64,000 bases of DNA from Desulfoluna spongiiphila (GCF_900101345.1 NZ_FMUX01000009.1:174400-238399); one strand, 5' to 3'; shown: positions 9,720 to 22,301, counted from the first letter of the stretch. Notes: generated by a model not told the origin, from the sequence alone. Made by a program: numbers and translations.

Positions 9720-12095
9720 ATGTCGAAACATGATAAAGAGTTAGAGTTTAATCTGACAAAATCAATTTGCCCGCACACAGGATTAACAACATACACTTGC
9801 CCTGAATGGACTGAAATAATCTTCGGAAAAGATTACTTATTTTCATTAAGAATTATCGGGGATTGCATTTTATTTGTCAAAATAAACGGATTCTCATCGC
9901 TCGATGTTGTTGCCGAGTCGACGGATTTCACGAAAAGTATCATTCACAAATATTTACCAAAAGAAAAAGAGCTTTTCTATATTGGAGATTTTACAGGTGT
10001 TACCGGAGTCACAAAAGAAGCCAGAAAATACTATATAAATTACTTAAACAATCTTAGACAACTTAAAACATTTATACTTTGCTCTCCATCTCCTATCATG
10101 ATGCTTGCAGCCAACCTCACCAGACAGTTTAGAATTATTAAATTTGGGTTGACTGTTGAAAAAAGCTATTCAGCGGCTGTCAAGCAAGCAGCTTGGAGAG
10201 CTCAGACATTTCCCGACACAACAGATAAAAAAAATCCCCTTGAGACCTTTCGCATCCCAGATGCTGCCGACCAAATCACGAGGAAACAAAAATTAAAACA
10301 AATACTTATTTCGGGGCTTCCATTCCTTCAAAAAAATAAAAAAGACACCATTTCACTGAAACGTTTTACCCGAGATGATTGGGAAGCAGAATTCTACGGT
10401 TACTCAGTGCGTTATGAACTGATTAACGACAACATCATTCACAAAATCTCAAAAGGGTACCTCAGTGCTGAACATGTCAAACCCGTTTACGATCTTCAGG
10501 AACAAATTCTCAAAAGCTGCGGCCTCTCAGGGCACCCTTATTACATTGTGAATGATATCAAGGAACTTAGGGGATCTTCTCTGAAAGCAAGAAAGAAACA
10601 TTCCCGACTGTTCGCGGAATGGATCGAAAAATACCCTGAACTCTGCCAGGTGGTTGTATATGGTGCAAATCGCTTGCTTCGTGCAGGACTAAGCGTAGCA
10701 GTCTACAACAGTCCATTCTCATTTGTTTTTTCCGAAAACTTTGAAGAAGCCATGGACAGTGTCCAAAAAAATAAAGAGAATAAATCTTTTGTCAAATCAG
10801 GATTTATTCCAAAAAAAATACGTCGCAGGAATTCAGTCAAGCACTATGCGGATGAACTGAATTGTTTTCTTGGCAACATAAACTGGGAAGTTGAAGGCAG
10901 TGAGGAACTGGCAGAAACAAAAAGTGATGAGCACCCTTTTAAATCGGTTTACGATGCCATTGCGCTTATCAAGTCGGATATCGACGAACTCTTCCGTGAC
11001 AGGACAATAGCTCAAGTGGCCCTGCGGGAAAGCGAGGAGGTTGCCAGGGCTCTTCTAAACGCCACCAGTGATCTCGCTCTATTGATTCAATCCGACGGCA
11101 CCATCATCTCTGTCAACCACGCGTTTACTACTTTTCTAAAACGAAACCAAACCTCCTTGAAAGGTGCCAGGCTGGCAGATTTTTTCCCGCCGCCTGTTGT
11201 GGACCGAACCACCACACACCTCAAAGGGGTTCTTATGACTGGAAAACCGGCCCTGTTTGAAACACAGTTAGACGGCCAGTATTTCCAGAACACCATTTAC
11301 CCTGTTTTCAACGCAGATAAAAAAGTGGATCGTCTGGCTCTTTACTCACGCGATATCACGGGCATAAAGCTGGCCCAAGAGCAGATTCACCTTCTCACAC
11401 AGGAGCTTATCAAGGCCCAGGAAAACGAGCGGCGGCGAATCGCCAGGGACCTCCACGACAATGTGGCCCAGGACCTGGCGTCCCTCATCATCCGAAGCGA
11501 TACCCTTTTTGAGGACCACAGGGACATCCCGTGGGAAGTGAGAAAACGAAACAAAAAGTTTTCAGATATCCTGAAAAAAACCATCGCCTCAATCCGAGAC
11601 CTTGTCTATGATCTAAGGCCACCGGGTCTGACGGACATCGGGCTTGTAAAAACCATCGACCAGTACTGCGTAGAATTCACTTTAAAAACAGAGATAAAAG
11701 TCGATCTTTACACGGCAGGGCTTGAAAGAATCCAACTTGACACCGACACGAAAATTAACCTGTTCCGGATTATCCAGGAAGCGTTGAACAATGCAGCCAA
11801 ACATGCCGAGGCTACCCTTATCAAGGTTCGCCTCTTGGGCTCCCACCCCGACCTGATCCTTCGAATTGAAGACAACGGCTGCGGATTTGACCCGGAGGAG
11901 AGAATGGTGTCTGCCCTCAAAGAAAAGCGGATGGGCCTGAAGAGCATGGAGGAAAGGGTCAACCTCCTCAGCGGAAGCCTGACCCTTCACTCCCGGGAGG
12001 GATCCGGCACGAGAATCGTGGTGAAATTCCCATCCAATCGTGCCATTCAGGAAGAAGAGATGGAAGTAGAGAGCCCCCTTCAAAAGATCCCCTGA
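9720..12095 (+). CDS. Soluble PAS histidine kinase (HisKA_3/NarL-type) with duplicated sensor
   Basis: A 791-residue kinase without membrane segments, so probably a cytosolic sensor. The N-terminal 400 residues contain two similar alpha/beta units (compare FYIGDFTGVTGVTKEARKYY near 80-100 with YYIVNDIKELRGSSLKARKK near 275-295), possibly STAS-like. A PAS domain follows (about 435-555), then a HisKA_3 dimerisation domain with the phospho-acceptor His579 in RRRIARDLHD. A HATPase_c domain has an EALNNAAKHAE N-box, DNGCGFDP G1 and GMGLKSMEER/GSGTRI G2 boxes. Kinases of this type usually phosphorylate LuxR/NarL response regulators, but none is encoded nearby. The ribosome-binding site is weak. Proximity to the enolase/hydrolase gene (500 nt upstream) may be functional. 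Confidence 0.85.
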   Translation: MSKHDKELEFNLTKSICPHTGLTTYTCPEWTEIIFGKDYLFSLRIIGDCILFVKINGFSSLDVVAESTDFTKSIIHKYLPKEKELFYIGDFTGVTGVTKEARKYYINYLNNLRQLKTFILCSPSPIMMLAANLTRQFRIIKFGLTVEKSYSAAVKQAAWRAQTFPDTTDKKNPLETFRIPDAADQITRKQKLKQILISGLPFLQKNKKDTISLKRFTRDDWEAEFYGYSVRYELINDNIIHKISKGYLSAEHVKPVYDLQEQILKSCGLSGHPYYIVNDIKELRGSSLKARKKHSRLFAEWIEKYPELCQVVVYGANRLLRAGLSVAVYNSPFSFVFSENFEEAMDSVQKNKENKSFVKSGFIPKKIRRRNSVKHYADELNCFLGNINWEVEGSEELAETKSDEHPFKSVYDAIALIKSDIDELFRDRTIAQVALRESEEVARALLNATSDLALLIQSDGTIISVNHAFTTFLKRNQTSLKGARLADFFPPPVVDRTTTHLKGVLMTGKPALFETQLDGQYFQNTIYPVFNADKKVDRLALYSRDITGIKLAQEQIHLLTQELIKAQENERRRIARDLHDNVAQDLASLIIRSDTLFEDHRDIPWEVRKRNKKFSDILKKTIASIRDLVYDLRPPGLTDIGLVKTIDQYCVEFTLKTEIKVDLYTAGLERIQLDTDTKINLFRIIQEALNNAAKHAEATLIKVRLLGSHPDLILRIEDNGCGFDPEERMVSALKEKRMGLKSMEERVNLLSGSLTLHSREGSGTRIVVKFPSNRAIQEEEMEVESPLQKIP

Positions 12096-12135
12096 AAAAA
12101 AGCGGGAACGACCTTTGTTTAACGATCGCTCCCGT
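12095..12135 (-). terminator. Terminator of the DUF5320 transcript
   Basis: An imperfect hairpin (CGGGA..CGA paired with TCG..TCCCG) is followed on the minus strand by seven T. It overlaps the last base of the plus-strand kinase gene and would stop the minus-strand NifX/DUF5320 transcript. Confidence 0.55.
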
Positions 12136-12311
12136 CTCCTGAGAACCAGATGAAGGGATTTACATGTGAATGAAACAGCATGCGCCCTTCCCTTCGTTTC
12201 TTGGTGCCGCTGCAAACTGCCAGAAAATCCAAGGCCATGTAAAAACACTCACCTTACCATGGCGGTTGTTCCACACACCAGGAAGCAGGCTCTTCCTGAT
12301 GCATTGCCAGG

Positions 12312-12599
12312 TTAGGATTCGTCAGAAGGGGTCTGTTGGGGTGCCTCAGGCATCGGGTTGCGGCCAAAGCCGGCTCCCATGCCACCTCGGCATCGCCCTC
12401 CCCCGCCACCGCGTCCGCAACCGCCGCGACCACCCTGGCCACGACCGCCCTGACCGCGTCCCCCTTGAGCACCGGGGCCACCGAATCCGGCCCCTCCTCC
12501 CGTCTGCGGGTCCACTTGATTGTTACGTGAGCAAGGGCCGGTTCCCCAGCCGGTTTGCGGTCCTTGTCCCATGGGTCCTGTTCCATTACCTCGAGGCAT
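12312..12599 (-). CDS. Gly-rich DUF5320 family protein
   Basis: A 95-residue protein with the DUF5320 opening MPRGNGTGPMGQGPQTG, then a Gly/Arg/Gln-rich stretch with scattered Cys (positions about 55-75). DUF5320 genes occur in anaerobes next to NifX/NifB-type dinitrogenase cofactor proteins, and here the start overlaps the end of the NifX-like gene by 14 nt. The ATG at 12599 has a strong AAAGGAGG. The role is unknown; the clustered Gly and Cys suggest a flexible, perhaps metal-binding, partner. Confidence 0.8.
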   Translation of the reverse strand: MPRGNGTGPMGQGPQTGWGTGPCSRNNQVDPQTGGGAGFGGPGAQGGRGQGGRGQGGRGGCGRGGGGGRCRGGMGAGFGRNPMPEAPQQTPSDES

Positions 12600-12990
12600 G
12601 GCGTCCTCCTTTGCATTGATGTTGTCCTTTTCCGCGTCCGTCCCTCCTGCGTCGCCTCCTGCCGCAACCCGGCATCCGAAAATGTTCCGGTACCGTTCCG
12701 GTGTCGAGGCGTACCCCAATGAGGGTGTCCGCATCGCCTGCGAGAAAATCGTGGGTCACAATCCCCCCTGCCTCCAGCATCATCCGGACCGGCCTTGAGA
12801 CAGCCCCGCAGATCAGCTCTGATACCCCGGCTGTCACCAGCCAGTGAATCTTTCCTGCCGGATCCTCCGGGACCCTCTCCATGGTCCGGCGCATGACACG
12901 GTCTTCATCCAGTTCCACAAGGAGCAGGGTGGTTCCCACGTCAAACACCGGCGCAATCCGATTCTGCCATACGCAGAGAGCGATTATCAT
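12586..12990 (-). CDS. NifX/NifB-type dinitrogenase iron-molybdenum cofactor domain protein
   Basis: A 134-residue protein. Residues 1 to about 105 match the Nitro_FeMo-Co family: IAPVFDVGTTLLLVE near 11-25 and ICGAVSRPVRMMLEAGG near 60-76. Stand-alone members in sulfate reducers (MTH1175-like) bind Fe-S or Fe-Mo-S clusters and are not restricted to nitrogen fixation. The C-terminal 30 residues are Arg/Lys-rich and encoded where the next gene begins. The start at 12990 follows AAAGGAGG. It forms an operon with the DUF5320 gene and is probably controlled by the sigma-54 activator encoded upstream. Confidence 0.82.
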   Translation of the reverse strand: MIIALCVWQNRIAPVFDVGTTLLLVELDEDRVMRRTMERVPEDPAGKIHWLVTAGVSELICGAVSRPVRMMLEAGGIVTHDFLAGDADTLIGVRLDTGTVPEHFRMPGCGRRRRRRDGRGKGQHQCKGGRHASR

Positions 12991-13252
12991 CGCAGACCTC
13001 CTTTCATACCCGGAGAAAATGCATGAACGATGCCAAGACATGAGACTTCCGTTAACACGCTGATATATTGCACCATAAAGCAGACCTTTCCTCGACCGGC
13101 ATGGTCTTTACCTGTTGCACTGCTGCGACAGTCCCTGTTGCAAGTGACGCATTCCTGCGACACGTAAGGCTGGTTATCATCATGGGGCATGGTTACAAAC
13201 TGGTACATTTCGCCATGTCGATTTTGCCCTCCTGTCCCTCTTACCTTTTTTA

Positions 13253-14587
13253 TCACCCGTGTCCTTCTTCCCCATACCTCGCCAGCTTCCGGATCAACGT
13301 GCTGCGATGGATACCAAGAATCTTGGCGGCTGCGGTGCGATTGCCGTCCGTACGTGAAAGGGCGTCGCGAATCATTCGGACCTCCGCGGCATCCCGTCCG
13401 GACACAAGCCCTTTTGGTTTTGTGCCCGACACACCCGGGGTCTCCATCAGGTATTCAGGCAAAATTTCATCACTCCCGGCCAGTACCACGGCCCGTTCTA
13501 TACGGTTTTCAAGTTCCCGCACATTTCCGGGCCAATCGTGGGCCAGAAGCCGTTCCATGGCCACAGGGTGAATTCGCACCTCTTCATGCCCTGCAAGGCG
13601 ACCGAAGCGCCTGGCAAACCGAATGGCCAAATCGGGAATATCTTCTTTTCTTTCCCGCAACGGGGGCAGATGGATCCGAATCACGTCCAGCCGCCACAAC
13701 AGGTCCTCCCGAAATCGCCCTTTGCGAACCAGCGCAGGCAAATCCTGATGGGTGGCGGCAAGGAACCGGGCATTGGTGCTTTCGGTTCGCCCCGTCCCTA
13801 GCGGCTCGTAGGTTCGTTCTTGCAGAAGCCTCAACAACCTGACCTGAAAAGCCGATGAGACATCTCCGATCTCATCAAGGAACAGGGTGCCGCCCCCGGC
13901 TTGGCTGATACGCCCCTCCCGCCTCCGATCCGCGCCGGTAAAGGCCCCCTTCTCATGGCCGAAGAGTTCGTTCTCAATCAAGGTATCGGGAAATGCCGCG
14001 CAGTTGAGGGCAACAAAAGGGGCTGCTGCCCTTGGCCCCGCACTGTGAATGGCACGGGCCAGAACTTCCTTGCCCGTGCCCGATTCGCCGGTGATGAGCA
14101 CCGTGCTCCGACTGGCGGCCACCTTGGGGAGCATGGCGAAAATTTCCTGCATTTTCGGGCTTCGGCTGGTGAGATCGCCAAATCGCCGCATGGCTTCCCG
14201 AATCCGATCTGTGCCCACCGACTCCCGAAGATCCCGGAAGGTTTCCGCAGCTCCCAGGACCTTGCCACCGGCGTCACGCAATATGGCTGTCGAGAGCCGC
14301 ACCGGGACCCGTTCCCCGTCGGCATCCACAAACCACGCAGGAATATCCAGTAGCGATTTGCCCTTCTCCATGGTCTGCCTTAACGGGCAGGCCGACTGGC
14401 AGAGACTCGCCCGCAGTACCTCACAGCAGGGCCGCCCCAAGGCCTCCTCGCGATCCACGCCGGTAATCTCTTCTGCGGCGCGATTGAAACTGGTAATCCG
14501 CCACGCTTCATCCACGGTAAACACACCGTCGGAGATGCTCTCTAAAATGGCGGAGGTCATGGGATCTGTGGATTGTGGTAAGTTCAT
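13253..14587 (-). CDS. PAS-containing sigma-54-dependent transcriptional activator
   Basis: A 444-residue enhancer-binding protein. The PAS domain (about 10-130) carries a cysteine cluster, Cys54, Cys55, Cys63 and Cys67 (PCCEVLRASLCQSACPLR), which may bind a metal or act as a redox sensor. The AAA+ domain follows, with Walker A GESGTGKE and the sigma-54 contact loop GAFTGA. A Fis-type helix-turn-helix closes the protein (GNRTAAAKILGIHRSTLIRKL). It lies upstream on the same strand as the NifX-like and DUF5320 genes with a 262-nt gap. That gap should contain a -24/-12 promoter, but I found no good TGGCAC-N5-TTGC match. Confidence 0.9.
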   Translation of the reverse strand: MNLPQSTDPMTSAILESISDGVFTVDEAWRITSFNRAAEEITGVDREEALGRPCCEVLRASLCQSACPLRQTMEKGKSLLDIPAWFVDADGERVPVRLSTAILRDAGGKVLGAAETFRDLRESVGTDRIREAMRRFGDLTSRSPKMQEIFAMLPKVAASRSTVLITGESGTGKEVLARAIHSAGPRAAAPFVALNCAAFPDTLIENELFGHEKGAFTGADRRREGRISQAGGGTLFLDEIGDVSSAFQVRLLRLLQERTYEPLGTGRTESTNARFLAATHQDLPALVRKGRFREDLLWRLDVIRIHLPPLRERKEDIPDLAIRFARRFGRLAGHEEVRIHPVAMERLLAHDWPGNVRELENRIERAVVLAGSDEILPEYLMETPGVSGTKPKGLVSGRDAAEVRMIRDALSRTDGNRTAAAKILGIHRSTLIRKLARYGEEGHG

Positions 14588-15172
14588 GGTGATGCCTTAA
14601 TCGTTACAATTCTACGAATGCGATTCGCATGAAAGCATGCCCAACTCACGATGAGCACAACGTGCCGGTTATATAAGGCACGTACAAAGCGCCCCGGCCC
14701 AGCGGTTTTCTCTCATGGTTCGTGCATGGGGCCGGAACCCTTATGGTGAATACGTAAAAACCCGCTTCACACCGACTTCCCCAATAAAGCGCGACCAAAC
14801 AAGGGAAGCCATTGGCTGCCCCTTGTTATGAGCATATACTCAAAAATATACACCTCTCACCCGTTTGACAAGAGAAAGAGGTGAAACCATATCGTTCGAA
14901 ACACGTTGATAAAGGAAATGGTCGACAGGTTGGGGGTGTGCGGGTTTTTCTGCTGATAATGGGTAGCAGAGCAAAAAACGGGAAAGAGATGGCGCCGCGG
15001 CAAACCGGGTTCCGAAGATCTCAGGCGGTAAGTGGATAAAACAACTGCGGCGGTGAGCGGGTCTCGGTACCGGAGTCACGGTCGTGTTGAGGTGTTCCCC
15101 CTGATCCTTTTGGGGGTGTCACTTTCCAGCCTGGACAAACCCGGGAAAAACATCCGCAACCAGCGTTCAGCA
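14588..15172. other. Intergenic region
   Basis: About 585 bases between the sigma-54 activator start and the VCBS gene stop, both on the minus strand. Short frames on both strands lack ribosome-binding sites. A CCCCC/GGGGG hairpin near 15097-15116 could mark the 3' end of the VCBS transcript for nothing downstream of it, but it has no T-run. I see no gene here. Confidence 0.45.
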
Positions 15173-16414
15173 TCACCGGTTTTCCGATACGCCACCTGCC
15201 CCTTCCGCAGCTTTCGGCCCCAAAGCGTCCACAATGGCTCCGGCCAATGTTTTCAGGGCCAGCATGGCGTCGGACAAATCTGCGGACTCTTCCACTCTGT
15301 CCATAGAGCGAGACGGTACGGACGGGGATTGAGGTACGGCATCAGCAAGACGGTTCACGCGCGGGGACGGCTTGGGCTGAAGGCGCGGATTTGCCAGAAA
15401 CGTCAAACGGCCCTGGCTGTTTCCCACCACGATATCTGGATCTGTATCTCCGTCCACGTCCAGAACGGCGGGCATGGAGGCGACGCCAACAGCCAGAGAG
15501 GCGAAGGGGCCATCTGCGGCTTCTCTGAGTTCAAAGGCCAGGGCACCACCGGCAGGTGTGGTGTTTTCTATCCAGCGAAGGCCCCCTCGAATCTCCCCGG
15601 ACACCACATCCAGATCGCCGTCTCCATCCAGATCCAAAACCGCGGGACTGGAGTTGTCACCCACATCAATCCTGTAAAAAGGATTCAAGCTCCCCATCAT
15701 TTCGGCGTAGTAGGAACTCCCTTCTTCAACAAGGAGGTTCCGGCAATAGCGAAAGGTCCCGGACCGATCCCCAAAAAGGAGGTCGAGGTCGCCGTCTCCG
15801 TCAAAATCCCCAAAAGCGGGAGTCCCCTGCCACTCGGACGAAATACCGGCAAAGGGGTTTTCTTCGTCCGGCACCATCTGGAAATCAGGAACCATGGAGG
15901 TGCCCTGGTTTTTCAAGCAGACCATCTGGTTCAGGTAGACCGGCGAGATACGATTGTCTATGGAACGAAAATCAAACCAGACAGCGTCAGCGTCCCCGTC
16001 GTTATCGATATCAGCAAGGGCCACACAAGGGGTGTCGCTCTCATAGGACATGGTGACCGCATCAAGGGGATTCCTGGCAATACCGGAAGAGGAATAGCCC
16101 GAAGCCGTTGATGCAAGGGCAATCATGCGCTTCCCATAAGCCCCCACATACAGCTCGTCCACGCCGTCTCCGTCCAAATCGGCCGCAACCGGCGCGAGGT
16201 TGCGCCCAATGTTCCGGCCCACAGACGACATGCCTGTCTTTTTAAATGGCTCCCAGGCAGCACGTGGCGCATCTCCCCCATTGGAGACGGAGGCCTCACC
16301 CGAAACCGTAAAGGAGAGAACCAGAAAGCATACAGCCATCATACAGGACAGGGCCCTGATGTGCCGAGGCCTGAAAAAAACCACGGGTATTGAAAAACCA
16401 AACTGCGGACACAT
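15173..16414 (-). CDS. Secreted FG-GAP/VCBS repeat protein
   Basis: About 413 residues with a signal-peptide-like hydrophobic segment near the start (MMAVCFLVLSFTVSGEA). At least five calcium-binding-type Asp-rich turns follow (DLDGDGVDE, DIDNDGDAD, DFDGDGDLD, DLDGDGDLD, DVDGDTDPD), which mark blades of an FG-GAP/VCBS beta-propeller. Such proteins are secreted or surface-bound and use the loops for calcium. The start is uncertain: the frame is open to 16594, but ATG at 16414 has AGAAGGGG 6 nt upstream, and an ATG at 16342 would give a tighter signal peptide. The partner or ligand is unknown. Confidence 0.72.
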   Translation of the reverse strand: MCPQFGFSIPVVFFRPRHIRALSCMMAVCFLVLSFTVSGEASVSNGGDAPRAAWEPFKKTGMSSVGRNIGRNLAPVAADLDGDGVDELYVGAYGKRMIALASTASGYSSSGIARNPLDAVTMSYESDTPCVALADIDNDGDADAVWFDFRSIDNRISPVYLNQMVCLKNQGTSMVPDFQMVPDEENPFAGISSEWQGTPAFGDFDGDGDLDLLFGDRSGTFRYCRNLLVEEGSSYYAEMMGSLNPFYRIDVGDNSSPAVLDLDGDGDLDVVSGEIRGGLRWIENTTPAGGALAFELREAADGPFASLAVGVASMPAVLDVDGDTDPDIVVGNSQGRLTFLANPRLQPKPSPRVNRLADAVPQSPSVPSRSMDRVEESADLSDAMLALKTLAGAIVDALGPKAAEGAGGVSENR

Positions 16415-16963
16415 ACGCATCCCCTTCTGCAAAAGAAACACCCACGAAGGGAAAAGGGCCAGAAGCCCTTGAAACAAAACCACCGCGCGGAAAAAACACA
16501 CCTGCGTCTTCATGGACAGCCACAAAAAAAGGCCCATCCCGTCAAGGATGAACCGTTGTCCTCCCGGGGCAACCCGGCCGTCTTGATGGATCAAGACCCG
16601 TGGCTTTCCGTCCCCGCCTCGCGACAGGTTTGGCTTGTTTCCCTTACTTCATTTATTAACCATTCCATAAGGCTCGTTGTGCATCGAAGCAATGCACTCA
16701 TGCTTAAACCCTTACCACACCCCCACGAGCCAGACAAATTGTATTTCTCCCCCTTTGCCTATCGAAGGCATTTAAAATTAGACCTGTCATTGCAATCAGA
16801 TAGAATGGCGTGTCCGTAAACCACGCGAGGAAGCCACGTGAACAACGTAAGGCATTTTTTCCCGGACAACTGGATCTACCTCAGCCTGCGCTCCTTGATG
16901 ACGGACTGCGGGTTTCTTTTGAATACCTGCATCAAATGTCGGGAATCAATGCGGAGATGCCCT
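16415..16963. other. Intergenic region
   Basis: About 550 bases between two minus-strand exported-protein genes. Short frames have no supporting sites. The promoter of the VCBS gene must be in the left part, but I could not place it. Confidence 0.4.
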
Positions 16964-17725
16964 TCAATACTTGAACCGCAGCCCTGTACCAACACCCCAG
17001 TCATAGGGCTTGTCGCCGCCGATCCCCACAAGGCCATCCAGATACAGAGCAATATTTTTATTGATATGCTTGCCCAGCTGCAATTCTGCATTGGCCGGAA
17101 TGGCTTCATCATTCTCCCAGTCAACGGGAACCTTGGCATCGAGCTTGATCCACATCTGTTTGGGCAAAGGCTTCAATGTGATCACGCGAAATGCCGTTGT
17201 GTTCACGTCTTCACCACTGTAACTCAGATACTGTTGCACCAGGGGAATCAACATCGTTCCCCCCTCAAATCCCAACGCAACGCCCCCGAACGGCCCGATC
17301 TGGTCGGACCCCGTACCAATGCCCTTGTCCAGATCGCCCAGGTCCACGATCCAGTCAAAACCCAGCGCTAAACGATACTTCACATTGCCCCAGACACCCT
17401 CCGAAGGGAAAAAAATACCCTTGACCAAGGCAGATTCAAAATCTTTCTCGCTGCTGCCGGTCACATTGGTCTCCCAGTAATGGAGTTCGTACTTGATCTT
17501 CACCTTTTCATGGGCCATGAACGCGCCGTCGATGGAGAAATCATTCACGTGCCCGCTGTCCAGATCCAGATACTGCCACCTGAGGTCGGTGTTCTTGACC
17601 TTTGCAAGGGGGTTACTGGCGTTTTCCCTTCTGCGCTGCTCTTCGGCAGCAACCAGTGCACTTGAAAAAAGCAATGCACACATAGAAACAAACACCACGA
17701 AGTATCGAAACACACGTCTTTTCAT
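16964..17725 (-). CDS. Putative outer-membrane beta-barrel protein
   Basis: A 253-residue protein with a clear signal peptide (residues 1-27, ending ALVAA). The mature part has alternating aromatic/polar strands (LRWQYLDLD, KIKYELHYWE, YRLALGFDWIV, LYLDGLVGIGG) and ends in LRFKY, the aromatic terminal residue preferred by barrel proteins for BAM insertion. Size and pattern suit a small porin or an unclassified envelope barrel. I cannot name the family. The gene has its own upstream gap and is probably monocistronic. Confidence 0.65.
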   Translation of the reverse strand: MKRRVFRYFVVFVSMCALLFSSALVAAEEQRRRENASNPLAKVKNTDLRWQYLDLDSGHVNDFSIDGAFMAHEKVKIKYELHYWETNVTGSSEKDFESALVKGIFFPSEGVWGNVKYRLALGFDWIVDLGDLDKGIGTGSDQIGPFGGVALGFEGGTMLIPLVQQYLSYSGEDVNTTAFRVITLKPLPKQMWIKLDAKVPVDWENDEAIPANAELQLGKHINKNIALYLDGLVGIGGDKPYDWGVGTGLRFKY

Positions 17726-18151
17726 GGATATTCTCCCGCAAAAGTGTATGTGATGACAGCATGGGCCAAGGAAAAGCAGGTGCAGCCGGTTGTGGGTTTA
17801 GGCCTGTAAACATCTCCATAACCCGAACATTTCATAAGAAACGGACAAACCAACTGCGATAACGCATTATTACAGTTGGTTTACCTGAAAAAACCCTGAT
17901 ATTTCAAACAAATAAAATACAACTCACTGTTTTCTGCTCGCCCCATGAAATATCCGGGATAAGCCCGCAATGAAGAGAAAAATGACCATCAGGCAACGCC
18001 TTTCCTGTGTGCGGCAACGGCTGCTACCCACCTGAACCTGAGCAACCTTAAAAGCTGTCTGCCGCAGCTCTTTCCCCCTCACTTCTCGGGGTAAAGCGCT
18101 GCAGCATTCATGGCTGAGCTGTGCATTTATTTTAAGACTGGGCCCTAACAC
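17726..18151. other. Intergenic region with katG 3' hairpin and a dispersed repeat segment
   Basis: The right part has a short hairpin (AGCTG..CAGCT, 18053-18069) followed on the minus strand by TTTT, a weak terminator candidate for katG. The left part (about 17899-17961) is AT-rich and ends in TGAAATATCCGGGATAA. That sequence recurs with one change at 22866-22882 beside the insertion sequence. Confidence 0.4.
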
Positions 18152-21143
<2,992 letters not shown>

Positions 21144-21173
21144 TGTCAAGATAGTTGTCACCCAAAATGACAT

Positions 21174-22301
21174 TTAAGCAGCGAGCTTGTCACAGCCCTT
21201 TTCGAGCGGTTTTTTGGCTTTTGCAGGGTTGAGCTTAACCTCACCGATAGGTTCCCAGTTACGTGTCTTGATAGGCCACCTTTCTGGCGTTCTGTTTTTA
21301 GCCTTCAAGTAGACCTCGTTTCGTGCGGCAAGGATCGCCTCTTGGCGGCCATAATGACGGTCATCGGGGGTGACATAACGAATGGCACTGTGAAGGTGCT
21401 CCGTGTTATACCACGCCGTAAAATCGTCTACCCATTTTTGTGCATGTTCCAGCGATTCAAAGGGCTTTACAGGATAGCCGGGGCGATATTTCATCGTCCG
21501 AAACAGCGATTCAGAGTACGGATTGTCATCGCTGACACCGGGCCTTGAGAATGATGGCATAACGCCAAGTTGCTGTAATGTGGCCAGCATTGTTATTCCC
21601 TTCATCGGGCCGCCGTTGTCTGAATGGAGTACCAAGGTATCTGGTTGGATCCCATAGGCCATACAACTTTGGCGGATGAGGCGTGCACTAAGCTCCATGC
21701 TTTCACTTTCATGGACACGTGCGGTAATAATTTTACGACTCCAAACATCAATAACCATGTAAAGATAAAAGAACATTCCGCGGGTCTGAGACGGCATATA
21801 CGTGATATCCCAGCTCCAGACTTGGCATGGGCCAGTCGCCACAAATTCCTTGGGACGTACCTGGTTCGCAGGTTTTGATGGTTCACGATGATGGACCATA
21901 TCGTGTTCTCTGAGGACCCTGTAAAATGTGGTCTCAGAGGCGATATATTTTCCTCGATCAGCTAATAAGGGAACGATCTGCTTGGGCGACAGATCACTAA
22001 AATCCTTGCTTGTTGCAACATCTATGATTTGTCGCTTTTCTTGGAGGGTGAGCTTGTTCGCTGGTTCCCGCATCGGGCCGTTGCGATGATCGTCACCGCC
22101 ACCTTGATGCTTCCATCGGATAAGGGTTCGGGCGCTGAGACCAATGGTTTTTGCCGCTCTTTTAAGCCGGGCACCATTGGCCACAGCCTCATTGATCAAG
22201 GCCAGAATTAGTCGTCGTTCTTCTTGGTTATGCTGTCGTCCTCGTCCCCCCAAATTTGATGGACTTTTTTTTAAGAACCAACAAAGCGGCTGTTTCGGCA
22301 A
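21174..22301 (-). CDS. IS3-family transposase OrfB (DDE catalytic part)
   Basis: The integrase half of the transposase. It has an N-terminal helix-turn-helix (KRAAKTIGLSARTLIRW) and an rve catalytic core with the first Asp in VWSWDITYMP, the second in LVLHSDNGGPM and the Glu in NPYSESLFRTMKYRP. It is normally made only as an OrfAB fusion by -1 frameshifting, so the ATG of the open frame is not meaningful. Overlap with orfA is 22228-22301, and an A8G run on the minus strand (22264-22272) is the obvious slip site. The C-terminus lies about 30 nt from the left terminal repeat. Confidence 0.92.
   Translation of the reverse strand: MPKQPLCWFLKKSPSNLGGRGRQHNQEERRLILALINEAVANGARLKRAAKTIGLSARTLIRWKHQGGGDDHRNGPMREPANKLTLQEKRQIIDVATSKDFSDLSPKQIVPLLADRGKYIASETTFYRVLREHDMVHHREPSKPANQVRPKEFVATGPCQVWSWDITYMPSQTRGMFFYLYMVIDVWSRKIITARVHESESMELSARLIRQSCMAYGIQPDTLVLHSDNGGPMKGITMLATLQQLGVMPSFSRPGVSDDNPYSESLFRTMKYRPGYPVKPFESLEHAQKWVDDFTAWYNTEHLHSAIRYVTPDDRHYGRQEAILAARNEVYLKAKNRTPERWPIKTRNWEPIGEVKLNPAKAKKPLEKGCDKLAA

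Noticed and set aside
12991..13252. Sigma-54 promoter upstream of the NifX-like gene
   Set aside because: Candidate TGTCGC..TGC sequences have wrong spacing or lack the GG/GC core, so I did not annotate one, though the neighbour makes it likely.
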